A stretch of DNA of 64,000 nucleotides from Bordetella parapertussis (GTDB lineage Bacteria; Pseudomonadota; Gammaproteobacteria; Burkholderiales; Casimicrobiaceae): positions 1 through 64,000 of the forward strand of contig CALQLA020000014.1 in assembly GCA_943331295.2 (NCBI GenBank). Reading direction: 5' to 3'. Below, piece by piece: positions 41,828-50,444 of the stretch. Numbering within the stretch: the stretch's first letter is position 1; each line of letters starts with the position of its first letter. A program made the position numbers and the translations under genes. The notes under the pieces are model-generated. The model worked only from the letters and a program-made list of their open reading frames with translations, did no database searches and had not been told where the DNA came from.

Positions 41828-43219
41828 TCAGGCCGGCACGGCGTCCCGCGTCGCGGCCGCTGCGCGCAGCGGCGCAAGCAGCGTGCGGACCTGCGCGACG
41901 CGATCGAGCGACTCCAGCTCGGTCCACAGGCGCCCGGCCACGGCATCGTCCAGGATGCCGCCGCTGCAGGCGAGGAACTTGGCGCGACGCTCGGCGGGCG
42001 TCATCGGGTTGCGCGGGTCGCCCGACGGGAACATCACCCGGCGCGTGAACGACTGCCCGCGCGCGCGGACGGTCACCTCCGCCGGCACGCCGTCGGCGCT
42101 GGCGGTGGCGGCAAGGTCGTCCCGCACGTTGAACGTGACGCGCGGCAGCAAGGCGGCAACCCGCGGATCGGCGACCCATCCGGGCTCGAAGTGGCGCTGC
42201 ACGGCGGCGCCGTCGATCGCGCCGACCGCGAGGCAGTATTCCATGCTGAACTTGCCTTCGAGGCCGGTGCGCGGGCGCGGATAGAGCAACACCTTCTTCG
42301 CCAGCGGATGCGCGACGCAGTCGATCGCCTCGATCTCCTCCGGTGCGAATCCGTGCTCGGCGCGGAGCCCGATGATCGCATCGAGCGCGCAATGGGTGCA
42401 GCCGCAGGCCGAGTGGCGCTTCAGCACGATGCCCGGTTCGGACAGTTCCCACGGCCGGCCGAGCGCGGCGGCGAGTTCCGCCGGCGTGGGCATGCTGCGC
42501 GCGTTGAGCGTGCGCGCCCAGCCGACCTCGCCCTCGAACGCCGTGAGGTCCGACGTGAAGCCCTCGCGCGCCAGTTCGGCGGCAAGCACGCCGCCGCGCG
42601 CGGCGTTGCCGGCGTGGAACGGCTTGGTCATCGTGCCGAAATTCCGGCGCACGCCGCAGGCCTCGGACGCCGCGATGCCCAGCGCCTGCGCGATCTGCGG
42701 CTCGGTCAGTCCCAGCAGCCGGGACGCCGCCGCCGTCGCGCCGATCACGCCGACCGACGCGGTCGAGTGCCAGCCATGCTCGTAATGGCCGGGATTCACC
42801 CAGCGGCCCAGCTTGCCGATGACCTCGACGCCGATCGCGTAGGCGAGGAGCAGCTCCCGTCCCGACGCACCGACACTCTCGGCCACCGCCAGCGCGGCGG
42901 GCAGCACCGCGACCGACGGATGCCCGTACAGTGTCCACAGGATGTCGTCGTAGTCGAGCGCGTGCGCCGCGGCGCCGTTGGCGAGCGCCGCCGCCTGCGC
43001 GCTGACGCCTTGCGCGCCGCCGAAGATCGTCGCGGCGCCGGTCCCGCTGGAGGCCGTGGCCACGCGCCGGATGATGGTTCCCAGTTCCGTCCTCGTGCCG
43101 ACGATGCCGCAGGCGATGCAATCCGAGATCGCCTCGCGGGCACCGGCGACGTCCTTGTCCGACAGCGCGTCGAAGCCGGTCGTCGCCGTGAAATGGGCCA
43201 GTGTCTCGCTGATGGTCAT
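41828..43219 (-). CDS. MmgE/PrpD family protein (first copy)
   Basis: The 463-residue protein shows the family features: AAALANGAAAHALDYDD with the adjacent GHPSVAVLPAALAVAE, WHSTASVGVIGATAAASRLL, MTKPFHAGNAARGG, and a cysteine-rich HSACGCTHCALDAI. Residues around DYDD and KPFH are those implicated in cis-aconitate decarboxylase relatives. It overlaps the CoA-transferase stop as ATGA and is one base from the crotonase start, so all are translationally coupled. It is clearly different from the second copy at 39523-40968. Confidence 0.87.
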   Translation of the reverse strand: MTISETLAHFTATTGFDALSDKDVAGAREAISDCIACGIVGTRTELGTIIRRVATASSGTGAATIFGGAQGVSAQAAALANGAAAHALDYDDILWTLYGHPSVAVLPAALAVAESVGASGRELLLAYAIGVEVIGKLGRWVNPGHYEHGWHSTASVGVIGATAAASRLLGLTEPQIAQALGIAASEACGVRRNFGTMTKPFHAGNAARGGVLAAELAREGFTSDLTAFEGEVGWARTLNARSMPTPAELAAALGRPWELSEPGIVLKRHSACGCTHCALDAIIGLRAEHGFAPEEIEAIDCVAHPLAKKVLLYPRPRTGLEGKFSMEYCLAVGAIDGAAVQRHFEPGWVADPRVAALLPRVTFNVRDDLAATASADGVPAEVTVRARGQSFTRRVMFPSGDPRNPMTPAERRAKFLACSGGILDDAVAGRLWTELESLDRVAQVRTLLAPLRAAAATRDAVPA

Positions 43220-44436
43220 ATGACGCCCTCGCGCTTCAGGTTGTCGATCGCGCCGGCATCGAGCCCGAGGAGCTCGCGCAGCACGGCTTCGGTGTGCTCG
43301 CCCGGCATCGGCGCGGGCGTCGCTACGCCGTCGCGGATGCCGTCGACCTTGATCGGATTGCCCGGCGCGCGGGCGCGGCCGTATACCGGATGCTGCGTTT
43401 CGACGACCATGTGCCGCGCGAGCACCACCGGGTCGTTCAGCACGCGGTCGATGGTGTTGATCGGCCCGCAGGGCACCCGCAGCGCCAGGAGGTCCGCCAG
43501 CCACTCGTCCGCGGTGCGGGTGAGCAGGATCGGCCGGATGATGCCGAGAAGCTCGGCACGGCGCCCGGACCGGGCCTCGGAGCTGCGGTAGCGCGGGTCC
43601 GCGGCAATCTCGGGGATGCCCAGCACGTCGCAGGTCTCCTTCCAGTAGCGCTCGCCGAAGATCGCGATGACGATCCAGCCCGCCTTCGTCGCGAAGGCCT
43701 GGTACGGCACGTTGACCTGATGGCCGGAACCCTGCGGCCCCGGCACGTCGCCCGTGTTGAGGTAATGCGCTCCCATGTACGACAGCAGCGCGACCATGCC
43801 GTCGAGCATGCTGATCTCGACGTGGCGGCCCCGGCCGGTCAGGCTGCGCGCGTGCAGCGCCGCGAGGATGCCGGTGGCCGCGTGCATCCCGGCCGCGAGG
43901 TCGCCCATCGGCAGGCCGAGCCGCACCGGCGTGCCACCGGGCTCGCCGGTCACGCTCATCGCGCCGCCCATCGCCTGCACCACGAGGTCGAAGCTCGAGC
44001 GCAGCGCGTAGTCGCCCGTCGAGCCGAAGCCCGAGATCGCGCACGAGACAAGCCGCGGGTTCACCGCCTGCCGCAGCTCGTCGTAGTCCACGCCGAACCG
44101 CGCCATCGTCCCGGGCCGGAAGTTGTCGATGATCACGTCCGCCTTCGCCGCCAGCGCGCGCAGCGTGGCGACGCCCTGCGGGTGCTTCAGGTTGAGCGAC
44201 AGCCCTTCCTTGTTGCGGTTGACGCTGGTGAAGTACGACGACATGCCGTGGCCGAGCGACGGCGCGAGGCTGCGCGTCGTGTCCACGTCGGTGATCGGCT
44301 CGATCTTCAGCACGCGGGCACCGAGGTCCGCGAGCGTCATCGTGCAGTGCGGCCCCGCCAGCGCGCGGGTGAGGTCGATCACCAGCAGGTCGGCCAGCGG
44401 CGGGGCGAGGCCCGCCGCGCTTCGCGCCTCCGTCAC
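43216..44436 (-). CDS. Class III (CaiB/BaiF) CoA-transferase
   Basis: The 406-residue enzyme has LLVIDLTRALAGPHCTMTLADL at the start (LTRALAGPHCTM), IIDNFRPGTMARFGVDYDEL, and the catalytic Asp179 in LPMGDLAAGMHAATG. Family III enzymes move CoA between carboxylic acids, frequently with succinyl-CoA as donor, as for benzylsuccinate and carnitine. Its place just after the TRAP transporter genes suggests that it activates the imported acid. Start GTG at 44436 overlaps the dctP stop as GTGA. Confidence 0.9.
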   Translation of the reverse strand: MTEARSAAGLAPPLADLLVIDLTRALAGPHCTMTLADLGARVLKIEPITDVDTTRSLAPSLGHGMSSYFTSVNRNKEGLSLNLKHPQGVATLRALAAKADVIIDNFRPGTMARFGVDYDELRQAVNPRLVSCAISGFGSTGDYALRSSFDLVVQAMGGAMSVTGEPGGTPVRLGLPMGDLAAGMHAATGILAALHARSLTGRGRHVEISMLDGMVALLSYMGAHYLNTGDVPGPQGSGHQVNVPYQAFATKAGWIVIAIFGERYWKETCDVLGIPEIAADPRYRSSEARSGRRAELLGIIRPILLTRTADEWLADLLALRVPCGPINTIDRVLNDPVVLARHMVVETQHPVYGRARAPGNPIKVDGIRDGVATPAPMPGEHTEAVLRELLGLDAGAIDNLKREGVI

Positions 44437-45431
44437 TGCGCGGCTTCCTTCTCCATCAGCTTCAGCAGCTCGGCACCGTCGGGGCCGGCCTTCGACAGCC
44501 AGAATTCGCGCGCCGGCGCCGCGGCCGCCTGCCAGACCTTGACCTCGGCCGGGGACAGCTCGGTGACGGTCACGCCGTTGGCGCGCAGCGTCTTCACGCC
44601 CTCCGCGTCGTCCTGCTCCTGCACCTTGCTCGCCCAGGCCGCGGCTTCCTGCACCGCCTCGGCCAGGATCTTCTGGTTCGCCGGCGACAGCTTCTCGTAG
44701 ACGGCCTTCCGGATCACGAAGAAGTACGGGATGCTGTTGTGGTTGTCGATGGTGACGTACTTCATCGCGCCGAACATCTTGCGCTCGATGATCGACGACA
44801 TCCCCGTGTGCGCGCCGTCGACGGTCCCGCGCTCCAGCGCGAGGAACACCTCCGAGCCGGACATGAAGACGGGGCTCGCCCCGAACGCCTGCAGCAGCTT
44901 GGCGCCGATGTCGTTGTTGGTGCGGATCTTGAGCCCCTTGAAGTCGTCGGGCTTCTTCAGCTCGCGCTTGTTGTTGCCGTAGATGCCGAAGCCGTAGTTG
45001 AAGTAGCCGAGGCCGACCAGGTTGAAGCGATCGAGCTCGGCGAGGAGCTTCGCGCCGACCGGGCCGGCGAGCACCCGCTGCGCCTGCGCGTGCGTCGTGA
45101 TCACGTAGGGCACGTCGAGGATGCCGGCGATCGGCATCACCCCGGTCCAGTAGAGCGTCGGCGACAGCCCGGCGTCGATCCCGCCCGAATTGATCGTCTT
45201 GATGAAGGTGCTGTCCTTGGCGAGCTGCCCGGCCGGGTACAGCTCGATCTTGACCTGGCCACCGCTGCGCTTGGCGACGTTGTCGGCGACCATCTGCGCC
45301 GCCTTGTTGAAGTTGTGCGTGACCGGCAGCTCGAACGACAGCTTGATCGTCTGTACCTGGGCGTGCGCGGCGCCGGCCGCGAACAGCGCCGCGGCGCACA
45401 GCCCGGCGAGCGAGCGGAGGGAGGAAGGCAT
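44433..45431 (-). CDS. TRAP transporter solute-binding protein (DctP family)
   Basis: This periplasmic binding protein of 332 residues has a signal peptide cleaved near GAAHAQ. It carries the DctP family body, with LKIRTNNDIGAKLLQAFGAS holding the conserved ligand-carboxylate arginine, then VFLALERGTVDGAHTG. TRAP binding proteins bind organic anions, mostly carboxylates. It lies 34 bp downstream of dctM and is coupled to the CoA-transferase gene. The specific ligand cannot be read from sequence. Confidence 0.92.
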   Translation of the reverse strand: MPSSLRSLAGLCAAALFAAGAAHAQVQTIKLSFELPVTHNFNKAAQMVADNVAKRSGGQVKIELYPAGQLAKDSTFIKTINSGGIDAGLSPTLYWTGVMPIAGILDVPYVITTHAQAQRVLAGPVGAKLLAELDRFNLVGLGYFNYGFGIYGNNKRELKKPDDFKGLKIRTNNDIGAKLLQAFGASPVFMSGSEVFLALERGTVDGAHTGMSSIIERKMFGAMKYVTIDNHNSIPYFFVIRKAVYEKLSPANQKILAEAVQEAAAWASKVQEQDDAEGVKTLRANGVTVTELSPAEVKVWQAAAAPAREFWLSKAGPDGAELLKLMEKEAAQ

Positions 45432-45465
45432 GGCGAGACTCCTTGCGGTGGAAGGGTTGCGGCGG

Positions 45466-46737
45466 TCAGTGCTTCGGCAGCCAGGTGGCGAGCGACGGGA
45501 AGGCCATCACCAGGACCAGCACGAGCGTGATGAGGAACATGAAGGGAACCGTCCCCTTCAGCACCTCCATGAAGTTCTTCTCCCCGGTGATGCCCATGAT
45601 CACGAACAGGTTGAGCCCGACGGGCGGCGTGATCGTCGCGAGCTCCATGTTGATGACCATCATCACGGCGAACCAGATCGGGTCGATGCCCAGCGAGACG
45701 GTGATCGGAAAGACGATCGGCAGCGTGATCAGCATGATCGAGGCGACGTCGAGGAAGTCGCCCATGAAGATCCAGATGACGTTGATCAGGATGAGGAAGA
45801 TCCACTTGGTGGTCCCGAGCCCGGCCAGCGTGCCGATGATCTCCTGCGCGATCTGCAGCGTCGTCACCACCCGGGCCAGCAGCAGCGCGCCGGCGATGAT
45901 CAGGAGCAGCATCACCGACACGCGGACCGTGTCGAGCAGGATCGGCAGCAGGTCCTTGAAGCCGATCGACCGGTAGACCAGCATGCTGAGCAGGATACTG
46001 TAGATCGCGCCGATCGCCGCCGCCTCGGTCGGCGTGACGATGCCGCCGTAGATGCTGCCCAGCACCACCACCGGCAGCAGCAGCGCGCCGATGTGGCGGA
46101 CGCTGAACGCGATGCGCTCGCCTATCGGCGCGCGCTCGGCGCGCGGCAGCCGGCCCGACGAATACGCGTAGCCGACGATGTAGACGATGAACACCAGCAT
46201 CATCACCAGCCCGGGCACGACCCCCGCGAGGTACAGGTGGCCGACCGACGCGCCTGTGATCGCGGCGTAGAGGACGAACGGGATGCTGGGCGGGATCAGG
46301 ATGCCGAGGGTGCCGCCACCGGCGACGAGACCGTAGGCGAAGCGCTTCGGGTAGCCGTGCTGGCGCATCGCCGGAATCGCCGAGGTGCCGACGGTCGCGG
46401 CCGTGGTGGTGCTCGATCCGGCGACCGCGGCGAAGAAGCCGCACGACAGCACCGTCGCGATGCCGAGGCCGCCAGGCCAGTGCCCCACCCAGCGGTTCAT
46501 CACGTCGAACAGGTGGTCGCCGATCTTCCCGGTCGCGAGCACCTGGCTCATCAGCACGAACAGTGGCACCGCGGCCAGCTCGTAGATCGACAGCGAGTCG
46601 AAGAAGACCTGCGGCACGATCGACAGCGGCTCGCCGGTGGCAACCAGGATCACGATCGCCGTCGCGCTGAGCGCGAACGCCACGGGCGTCCCGAGGACCA
46701 GTAGCCCGATCACCAGCCCGAGCAGGAGCAGGCTCAT
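45466..46737 (-). CDS. TRAP transporter large permease (DctM family)
   Basis: The 423-residue protein is made of about 12 hydrophobic helices with the family motifs LFVLMSQVL, GSSTTTAATVGTSAIPAM and GTLGILIPPSIPFVLYAA. It forms the ion-coupled channel of the TRAP system. The ATG at 46737 overlaps the dctQ stop by 4 nt (ATGA). Confidence 0.93.
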   Translation of the reverse strand: MSLLLLGLVIGLLVLGTPVAFALSATAIVILVATGEPLSIVPQVFFDSLSIYELAAVPLFVLMSQVLATGKIGDHLFDVMNRWVGHWPGGLGIATVLSCGFFAAVAGSSTTTAATVGTSAIPAMRQHGYPKRFAYGLVAGGGTLGILIPPSIPFVLYAAITGASVGHLYLAGVVPGLVMMLVFIVYIVGYAYSSGRLPRAERAPIGERIAFSVRHIGALLLPVVVLGSIYGGIVTPTEAAAIGAIYSILLSMLVYRSIGFKDLLPILLDTVRVSVMLLLIIAGALLLARVVTTLQIAQEIIGTLAGLGTTKWIFLILINVIWIFMGDFLDVASIMLITLPIVFPITVSLGIDPIWFAVMMVINMELATITPPVGLNLFVIMGITGEKNFMEVLKGTVPFMFLITLVLVLVMAFPSLATWLPKH

Positions 46738-47252
46738 CGGGTCGCGTCTTCCATCGCCAGCAGCTCCGGATCGGTCGACTCCGAGTGGATGTGCGGATCC
46801 AGGAGCAGCAGCACCGCCTGCACGAGCAGCAGCGCGGCGCCGAGCGGGATGCTGAGCTGCGGAATCCACATCGGCATCGCGAGCGGCGTGAGCGAGACGT
46901 CTCCCAGCCTGAAGGAGCGGACGACGTCCTCGCCACCCCAGTACAGGAGGATCAGCGCGAAGGCGACCACGACCACCAGCGTGAACCGGTACATGGCCTG
47001 CTGGACCGGCCGCGGGAAGAGCTTGCGCACGACGTCGACGGCGATGTGCGCGTGGACGCGCAGCGTGTACGCCGCGCCGAGCGCGGTGCTCGCGACCAGG
47101 AGGTACGAGACGACCTCGAGCGCCCAGGTGGTCGGCCGCGACAGGACGTAGCGCGCGAAGACGTCGACGACCATCACCAGCATGATGCCGGCGATCGCGA
47201 TCGCCGCGGTGATGCCGCCGTAGATGACGAGCTTGCCGGCCAGCCGCTTCAC
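46734..47252 (-). CDS. TRAP transporter small permease (DctQ family)
   Basis: The 172-residue protein has four hydrophobic segments and the family stretch PTTWALEVVSYLLVASTALG, then HVRVD-like HAHIAVDVVRKLFP. It pairs with DctM in the membrane. The start is GTG at 47252, overlapping the stop of the B12-subunit gene as GTGA. This puts the transporter directly inside the mutase operon. Confidence 0.92.
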   Translation of the reverse strand: MKRLAGKLVIYGGITAAIAIAGIMLVMVVDVFARYVLSRPTTWALEVVSYLLVASTALGAAYTLRVHAHIAVDVVRKLFPRPVQQAMYRFTLVVVVAFALILLYWGGEDVVRSFRLGDVSLTPLAMPMWIPQLSIPLGAALLLVQAVLLLLDPHIHSESTDPELLAMEDATR

Positions 47253-47680
47253 CCGGCGCGCCTCGAGCGGTCGGCGTGGTCGCGGATGAAGGCGACGATC
47301 CGGTCGATCGGGGTGCCCGGCAGGAAGATCTCGCGGATGCCCATCTCCTTCAGCAGCGGGATGTCCTCGTCCGGTATGATGCCGCCGGCCACGACCATGA
47401 TGTCGTCGCCGCGGCCGCGCTGTTTCAGCGCGGCGATGAGCTTCGGCGCGAGCATCAGGTGGTCGGCCGCGGAGAAGTTGATCGCCACGACGTCGGCGTC
47501 CTCGTCGACGGCGGCGTCCGCGATCTGGTCGACCGCGAGCCGCATACCGAGGTAGATCACCTCCATCCCGGCGTCGCGCAGCGCGCGCGTGATCACCTTG
47601 ATGCCGCGGTCGTGACCATCGAGGCCGGGCTTGCCGGCGACGACGCGGATCCTGCCCGGCGTCACCACTGTGGAGGTCAT
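47249..47680 (-). CDS. Acyl-CoA mutase small subunit, B12-binding
   Basis: This free-standing cobalamin domain of 143 residues has the base-off motif DGHDRG with the cobalt-ligating His23 (GKPGLDGHDRGIKVITRAL), followed by INFSAADHL (the SxL-like segment) and VVAGGIIPDED (GG segment). It supplies B12 to the large subunit encoded just upstream (gap 2 bp). The split arrangement resembles 2-hydroxyisobutyryl-CoA and isobutyryl-CoA mutases more than the fused methylmalonyl-CoA mutase. Confidence 0.92.
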   Translation of the reverse strand: MTSTVVTPGRIRVVAGKPGLDGHDRGIKVITRALRDAGMEVIYLGMRLAVDQIADAAVDEDADVVAINFSAADHLMLAPKLIAALKQRGRGDDIMVVAGGIIPDEDIPLLKEMGIREIFLPGTPIDRIVAFIRDHADRSRRAG

Positions 47681-47682
47681 GG

Positions 47683-49395
47683 TCAGTAGGCCTGCATCGG
47701 GTTGTGGACGCCCCAGCACTTGCGCAGCACGCCGCAGATCTCGCCGAGGGTGATGCGCGCCTTGGCCGCCTCGATGAACAGCGGCATCAGGTTGGTGGTG
47801 CCGCGCGCCGCGGCGTCGATCGCTCCGAGCAGCGACTCCACGCGCGCGGCGTCGCGCCGGGCGCGCAGCTGCGCCAGCCGTTCGCACTGCTGCCGCTCGA
47901 CGGCGGGGTCGACGCGGAAGGTCTCGATCTTCTCGGGCTCGCTGCCTTCCGCGGCACGGTACTTGTTCATGCCGACGAAGACGTGCTCGCCCGACTCGAC
48001 CTTGCGCTGGAACCGGTAACTCGCGTCGTCGATCTCGCGCTGGACCCAGCCGCTCTCGTGCGCCGCGATCATCCCGCCCATGTCGTCGATCTGCCGCAGG
48101 ATCGCCTCGGCCCGGGTCTCGATCTCGTTGGTCAGCGCTTCCACGTAATACGAACCGCCCAGCGGGTCGATCGTATTGGTGATGCCGAACTCCTCGGCCA
48201 TCATCTGCTGCGTGCGCAGCGCGATGCGCGCGGCGCGCTCGGTGGGCAGCGCGAAAGCCTCGTCGAGGCCGGCGGTGAAGATCGCCTGCGCGCCGCCCAG
48301 CGCGCCGATCAGCGCGTGCATCGCGATGCGGACGATGTTGTTCTCGGGCTCCTGCCGCGTCAGCGTCGAGCCCAGCGTGCCGCAGTAGATCCGGAACATC
48401 GACGAGCGCGGATCCTTCGGCGCGAACCGCTCTTCCATCATCCGCGCGAACAGCCGGCGCGCCGCGCGGAACTTGGCGACTTCCTCGAACAGGTCGCGGT
48501 AGCAGCCCAGCGAATACGACAACCGGGGTGCGAAGTCGTCGACGTCGAGTCCCCGCGCCAGCGCCTCCCGGATGTAGACGATCGCGTGGGCGATCGTGAA
48601 CGCGAGTTCCTGGACGGCGTCGGCACCCGCCTCGCGCATGTGCACACCGGTGATCGACAGCGTGTTCCACTTCGGCACGTGGTGGAAGCAGTGCTCGATC
48701 AGGTCGGTGGTGAGCCGCAGCGACGGGCGCACCGGGAAGATGTAGGTGCCCCGGGCGACGTATTCCTTGAGGATGTCGTTCTGCGTCGTGCCCTGCAGCG
48801 CCGACAGCGGAATGCCGCGCTCCTCGGCCATCGCGATGTAGAACGCGAGCATCACCGGCGCGGTGGCGTTGATCGTCATCGCCACGCTGGCCTTCTCGAT
48901 CGGCACGCCGGCGAACAGCGCCTGCATGTCCTCGATCGAGTCGATTGCGACGCCGACCTTGCCCACCGCGCCCGTCGCCTGCGGGTCGTCCGAGTCGTAG
49001 CCGATCTGGCTGGGGAGGTCGAACGCGACGGTGAGGCCCGTCTCGTTGTGGGCGAGCAGGTACTTGAAGCGCAGGTTCGCCTCCTGCGCGGTGCCGAAGC
49101 CGGAATACGGGCGGATCGTCCACAGCCGGCCCCGGTACATGGTCGGGTACACGCCGCGGACGAAGGGCGCCTCGCCGGGGAAGCCTTCCCGCGCGGCGTA
49201 CTCGCCGGCCGGCACGTCGAGCGGCGTGTAGATCCGCTTGATCGGGATGTTCGCCTCCGACAGGAACTCCTGCTTGCGCTCCGGGGTGCGCCGCAGCACG
49301 GCGGCCAGCGCCCCGCTCTCCCACCGCGCGCGCGCCGCCGCAAGGTCCTCGCCCGCGCCGCCTTCCGACCGCATCCCGTCCTGGCTGTCCGCCAT
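47683..49395 (-). CDS. B12-dependent acyl-CoA mutase large subunit (methylmalonyl-CoA mutase family)
   Basis: The 570-residue protein covers the substrate TIM barrel only: TIRPYSGFGTAQEANLRFKY, VAFDLPSQIGYDSDDP, GTTQNDILKEY, SITGVHMREAGADAVQE, and TNTIDPLGGSYYVE. It rearranges carbon skeletons of acyl-CoA by a radical mechanism. Tyr97 sits where methylmalonyl-CoA mutase has its TIRQYAG tyrosine (isobutyryl-CoA mutase has Phe, hydroxyisobutyryl-CoA mutase Ile). This favours a substrate with a free carboxylate, but the subunit structure is the split one. It is the first gene of the minus-strand operon, and a MeaB chaperone is in the divergent operon. Confidence 0.9.
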   Translation of the reverse strand: MADSQDGMRSEGGAGEDLAAARARWESGALAAVLRRTPERKQEFLSEANIPIKRIYTPLDVPAGEYAAREGFPGEAPFVRGVYPTMYRGRLWTIRPYSGFGTAQEANLRFKYLLAHNETGLTVAFDLPSQIGYDSDDPQATGAVGKVGVAIDSIEDMQALFAGVPIEKASVAMTINATAPVMLAFYIAMAEERGIPLSALQGTTQNDILKEYVARGTYIFPVRPSLRLTTDLIEHCFHHVPKWNTLSITGVHMREAGADAVQELAFTIAHAIVYIREALARGLDVDDFAPRLSYSLGCYRDLFEEVAKFRAARRLFARMMEERFAPKDPRSSMFRIYCGTLGSTLTRQEPENNIVRIAMHALIGALGGAQAIFTAGLDEAFALPTERAARIALRTQQMMAEEFGITNTIDPLGGSYYVEALTNEIETRAEAILRQIDDMGGMIAAHESGWVQREIDDASYRFQRKVESGEHVFVGMNKYRAAEGSEPEKIETFRVDPAVERQQCERLAQLRARRDAARVESLLGAIDAAARGTTNLMPLFIEAAKARITLGEICGVLRKCWGVHNPMQAY

Positions 49396-49493
49396 CGCTC
49401 CTCCTGTCGCCCGCGCCGCGCCCGCCCGGTCCGTCGCGCCACGGCGGTGCCGATGCCCGGTTTTTTTTCGCCGGCTGACGCGTCGAAGCGGGC

Positions 49494-49523
49494 AGAATAC
49501 ATGATTTCCGAATCACCGTTCAA
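49494..49523 (-). promoter_or_regulatory. Candidate promoter for the mutase/TRAP operon
   Basis: On the minus strand TTGAAC (complement of 49518-49523) and TATTCT (complement of 49494-49499) are 18 bp apart. The spacer contains the palindrome at 49502-49515. It would give a 5-prime leader of about 90 nt. Confidence 0.42.
49502..49515. promoter_or_regulatory. Palindrome TGATT-N4-AATCA, candidate operator
   Basis: TGATTTCCGAATCA has perfect 5-bp arms. It lies in the spacer of the minus-strand promoter and 15 bp before the -35 of the plus-strand promoter, so one bound repressor could control both operons. The TetR protein encoded at 52618-53247 is the obvious candidate. The arms are short for a TetR site. 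Confidence 0.35.
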
Positions 49524-49530
49524 GTTTTTG

Positions 49531-49559
49531 TTGATCGGGTGCGGAACCGGGGGCATAAT
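49531..49559 (+). promoter_or_regulatory. Candidate promoter for the crotonase-acd-meaB-tetR operon
   Basis: TTGATC (49531-49536) and CATAAT (49554-49559) are 17 bp apart. They lie 79 bp before the crotonase ATG, in the 243-bp gap between the two divergent operons. Confidence 0.5.
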
Positions 49560-49638
49560 CGGCGGCGCCGGCACGACGGGCCAGGAACCGGACGCCATCC
49601 ATAGCGACGAAAACGGCGCGCAGCCGCAGGGGGACAAC

Positions 49639-50433
49639 ATGGACTACCGCAACTACCGCGAACTGGCGATCGCACGCGCCGGCTCCATCCTCACCGTCAC
49701 CATGAACCGCCCCGAGCGCCTGAACGCGATCGGCGGCGTGCTCCACGAGGAACTCTCGCGGATCTTCCAGGACATCGCGCAGGACGAGGCGACCGACGTC
49801 GTCATCCTCACCGGCGCCGGCGAAGCCTTCTCGGCGGGCGGCGACATCGACTGGCTGCAGGAAGTCGCCGAGACGCCGGAGAAGTTCGAGCAGGTCGCCG
49901 CCGAGGCCAAGCGCATCATCTTCGGGATGCTGGAATGCGACCGGCCGGTGATCGCCCGCGTCAACGGCCCGGCGACCGGCCTCGGGGCCACGATAGCCCT
50001 CTTCTGCGACATCATCGTCGCCGCCGACACCGCGAAGATCGGCGACCCGCACGTGCGCGTGGGCTTCGTCGCCGGCGACGGTGGCGCCGTCATCTGGCCG
50101 CAGCTCGTCGGCTATGCCCGGGCGAAGGAGTACCTGATGACCGGCGACCTGATGACCGCCGCCGAGGCCGAGCGGATCGGCCTCATCAACCACGTGGTCG
50201 CCCCGGCCGACCTCGACGCGAAGGTGAACGAGATCGCGGGCAAGCTCGCCCGCGGCGCGACGAAGGCGATCCGCTGGACCAAGATGGCCACCAACATCGG
50301 CCTGAAGCAGCTGGCGCACAGCATGATGGACGCCTCGCTCGCCTACGAATCGCTGTCGAACCGCACCGCCGACCATCTCGAGGCCGTGCGTGCGTTCCGC
50401 GAGAAGCGCAAGCCCGTCTTCACCGGCCGCTAG
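49639..50433 (+). CDS. Crotonase-family protein lacking hydratase glutamates
   Basis: The 264-residue protein has the crotonase oxyanion loops (FSAGGDIDWL; VNGPATGLGATIALFCDI). At the two positions that are glutamates in enoyl-CoA hydratase it has Thr118 and His138. An aspartate, Asp147 in AGDGG, occupies the site used by crotonases with other chemistry. A standard hydration of a 2-enoyl-CoA is therefore doubtful; isomerisation or hydrolysis is as likely. A GGGGA ribosome site lies before the ATG. It heads the plus-strand operon, 11 bp before the dehydrogenase. Confidence 0.8.
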   Translation: MDYRNYRELAIARAGSILTVTMNRPERLNAIGGVLHEELSRIFQDIAQDEATDVVILTGAGEAFSAGGDIDWLQEVAETPEKFEQVAAEAKRIIFGMLECDRPVIARVNGPATGLGATIALFCDIIVAADTAKIGDPHVRVGFVAGDGGAVIWPQLVGYARAKEYLMTGDLMTAAEAERIGLINHVVAPADLDAKVNEIAGKLARGATKAIRWTKMATNIGLKQLAHSMMDASLAYESLSNRTADHLEAVRAFREKRKPVFTGR

Positions 50434-50444
50434 GGAAACCCGCG

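Noticed and set aside
49396..49638. Possible cobalamin riboswitch in front of the B12 mutase
   Set aside because: I looked for a B12-box and a leader of adequate length; the leader would be about 90 nt and shows no B12-box-like motif.
47704..50433. 909-codon frame on the plus strand across the mutase gene into the crotonase
   Set aside because: Only the last 264 codons are a real crotonase; the rest is antisense to the mutase large subunit and lacks domain features.
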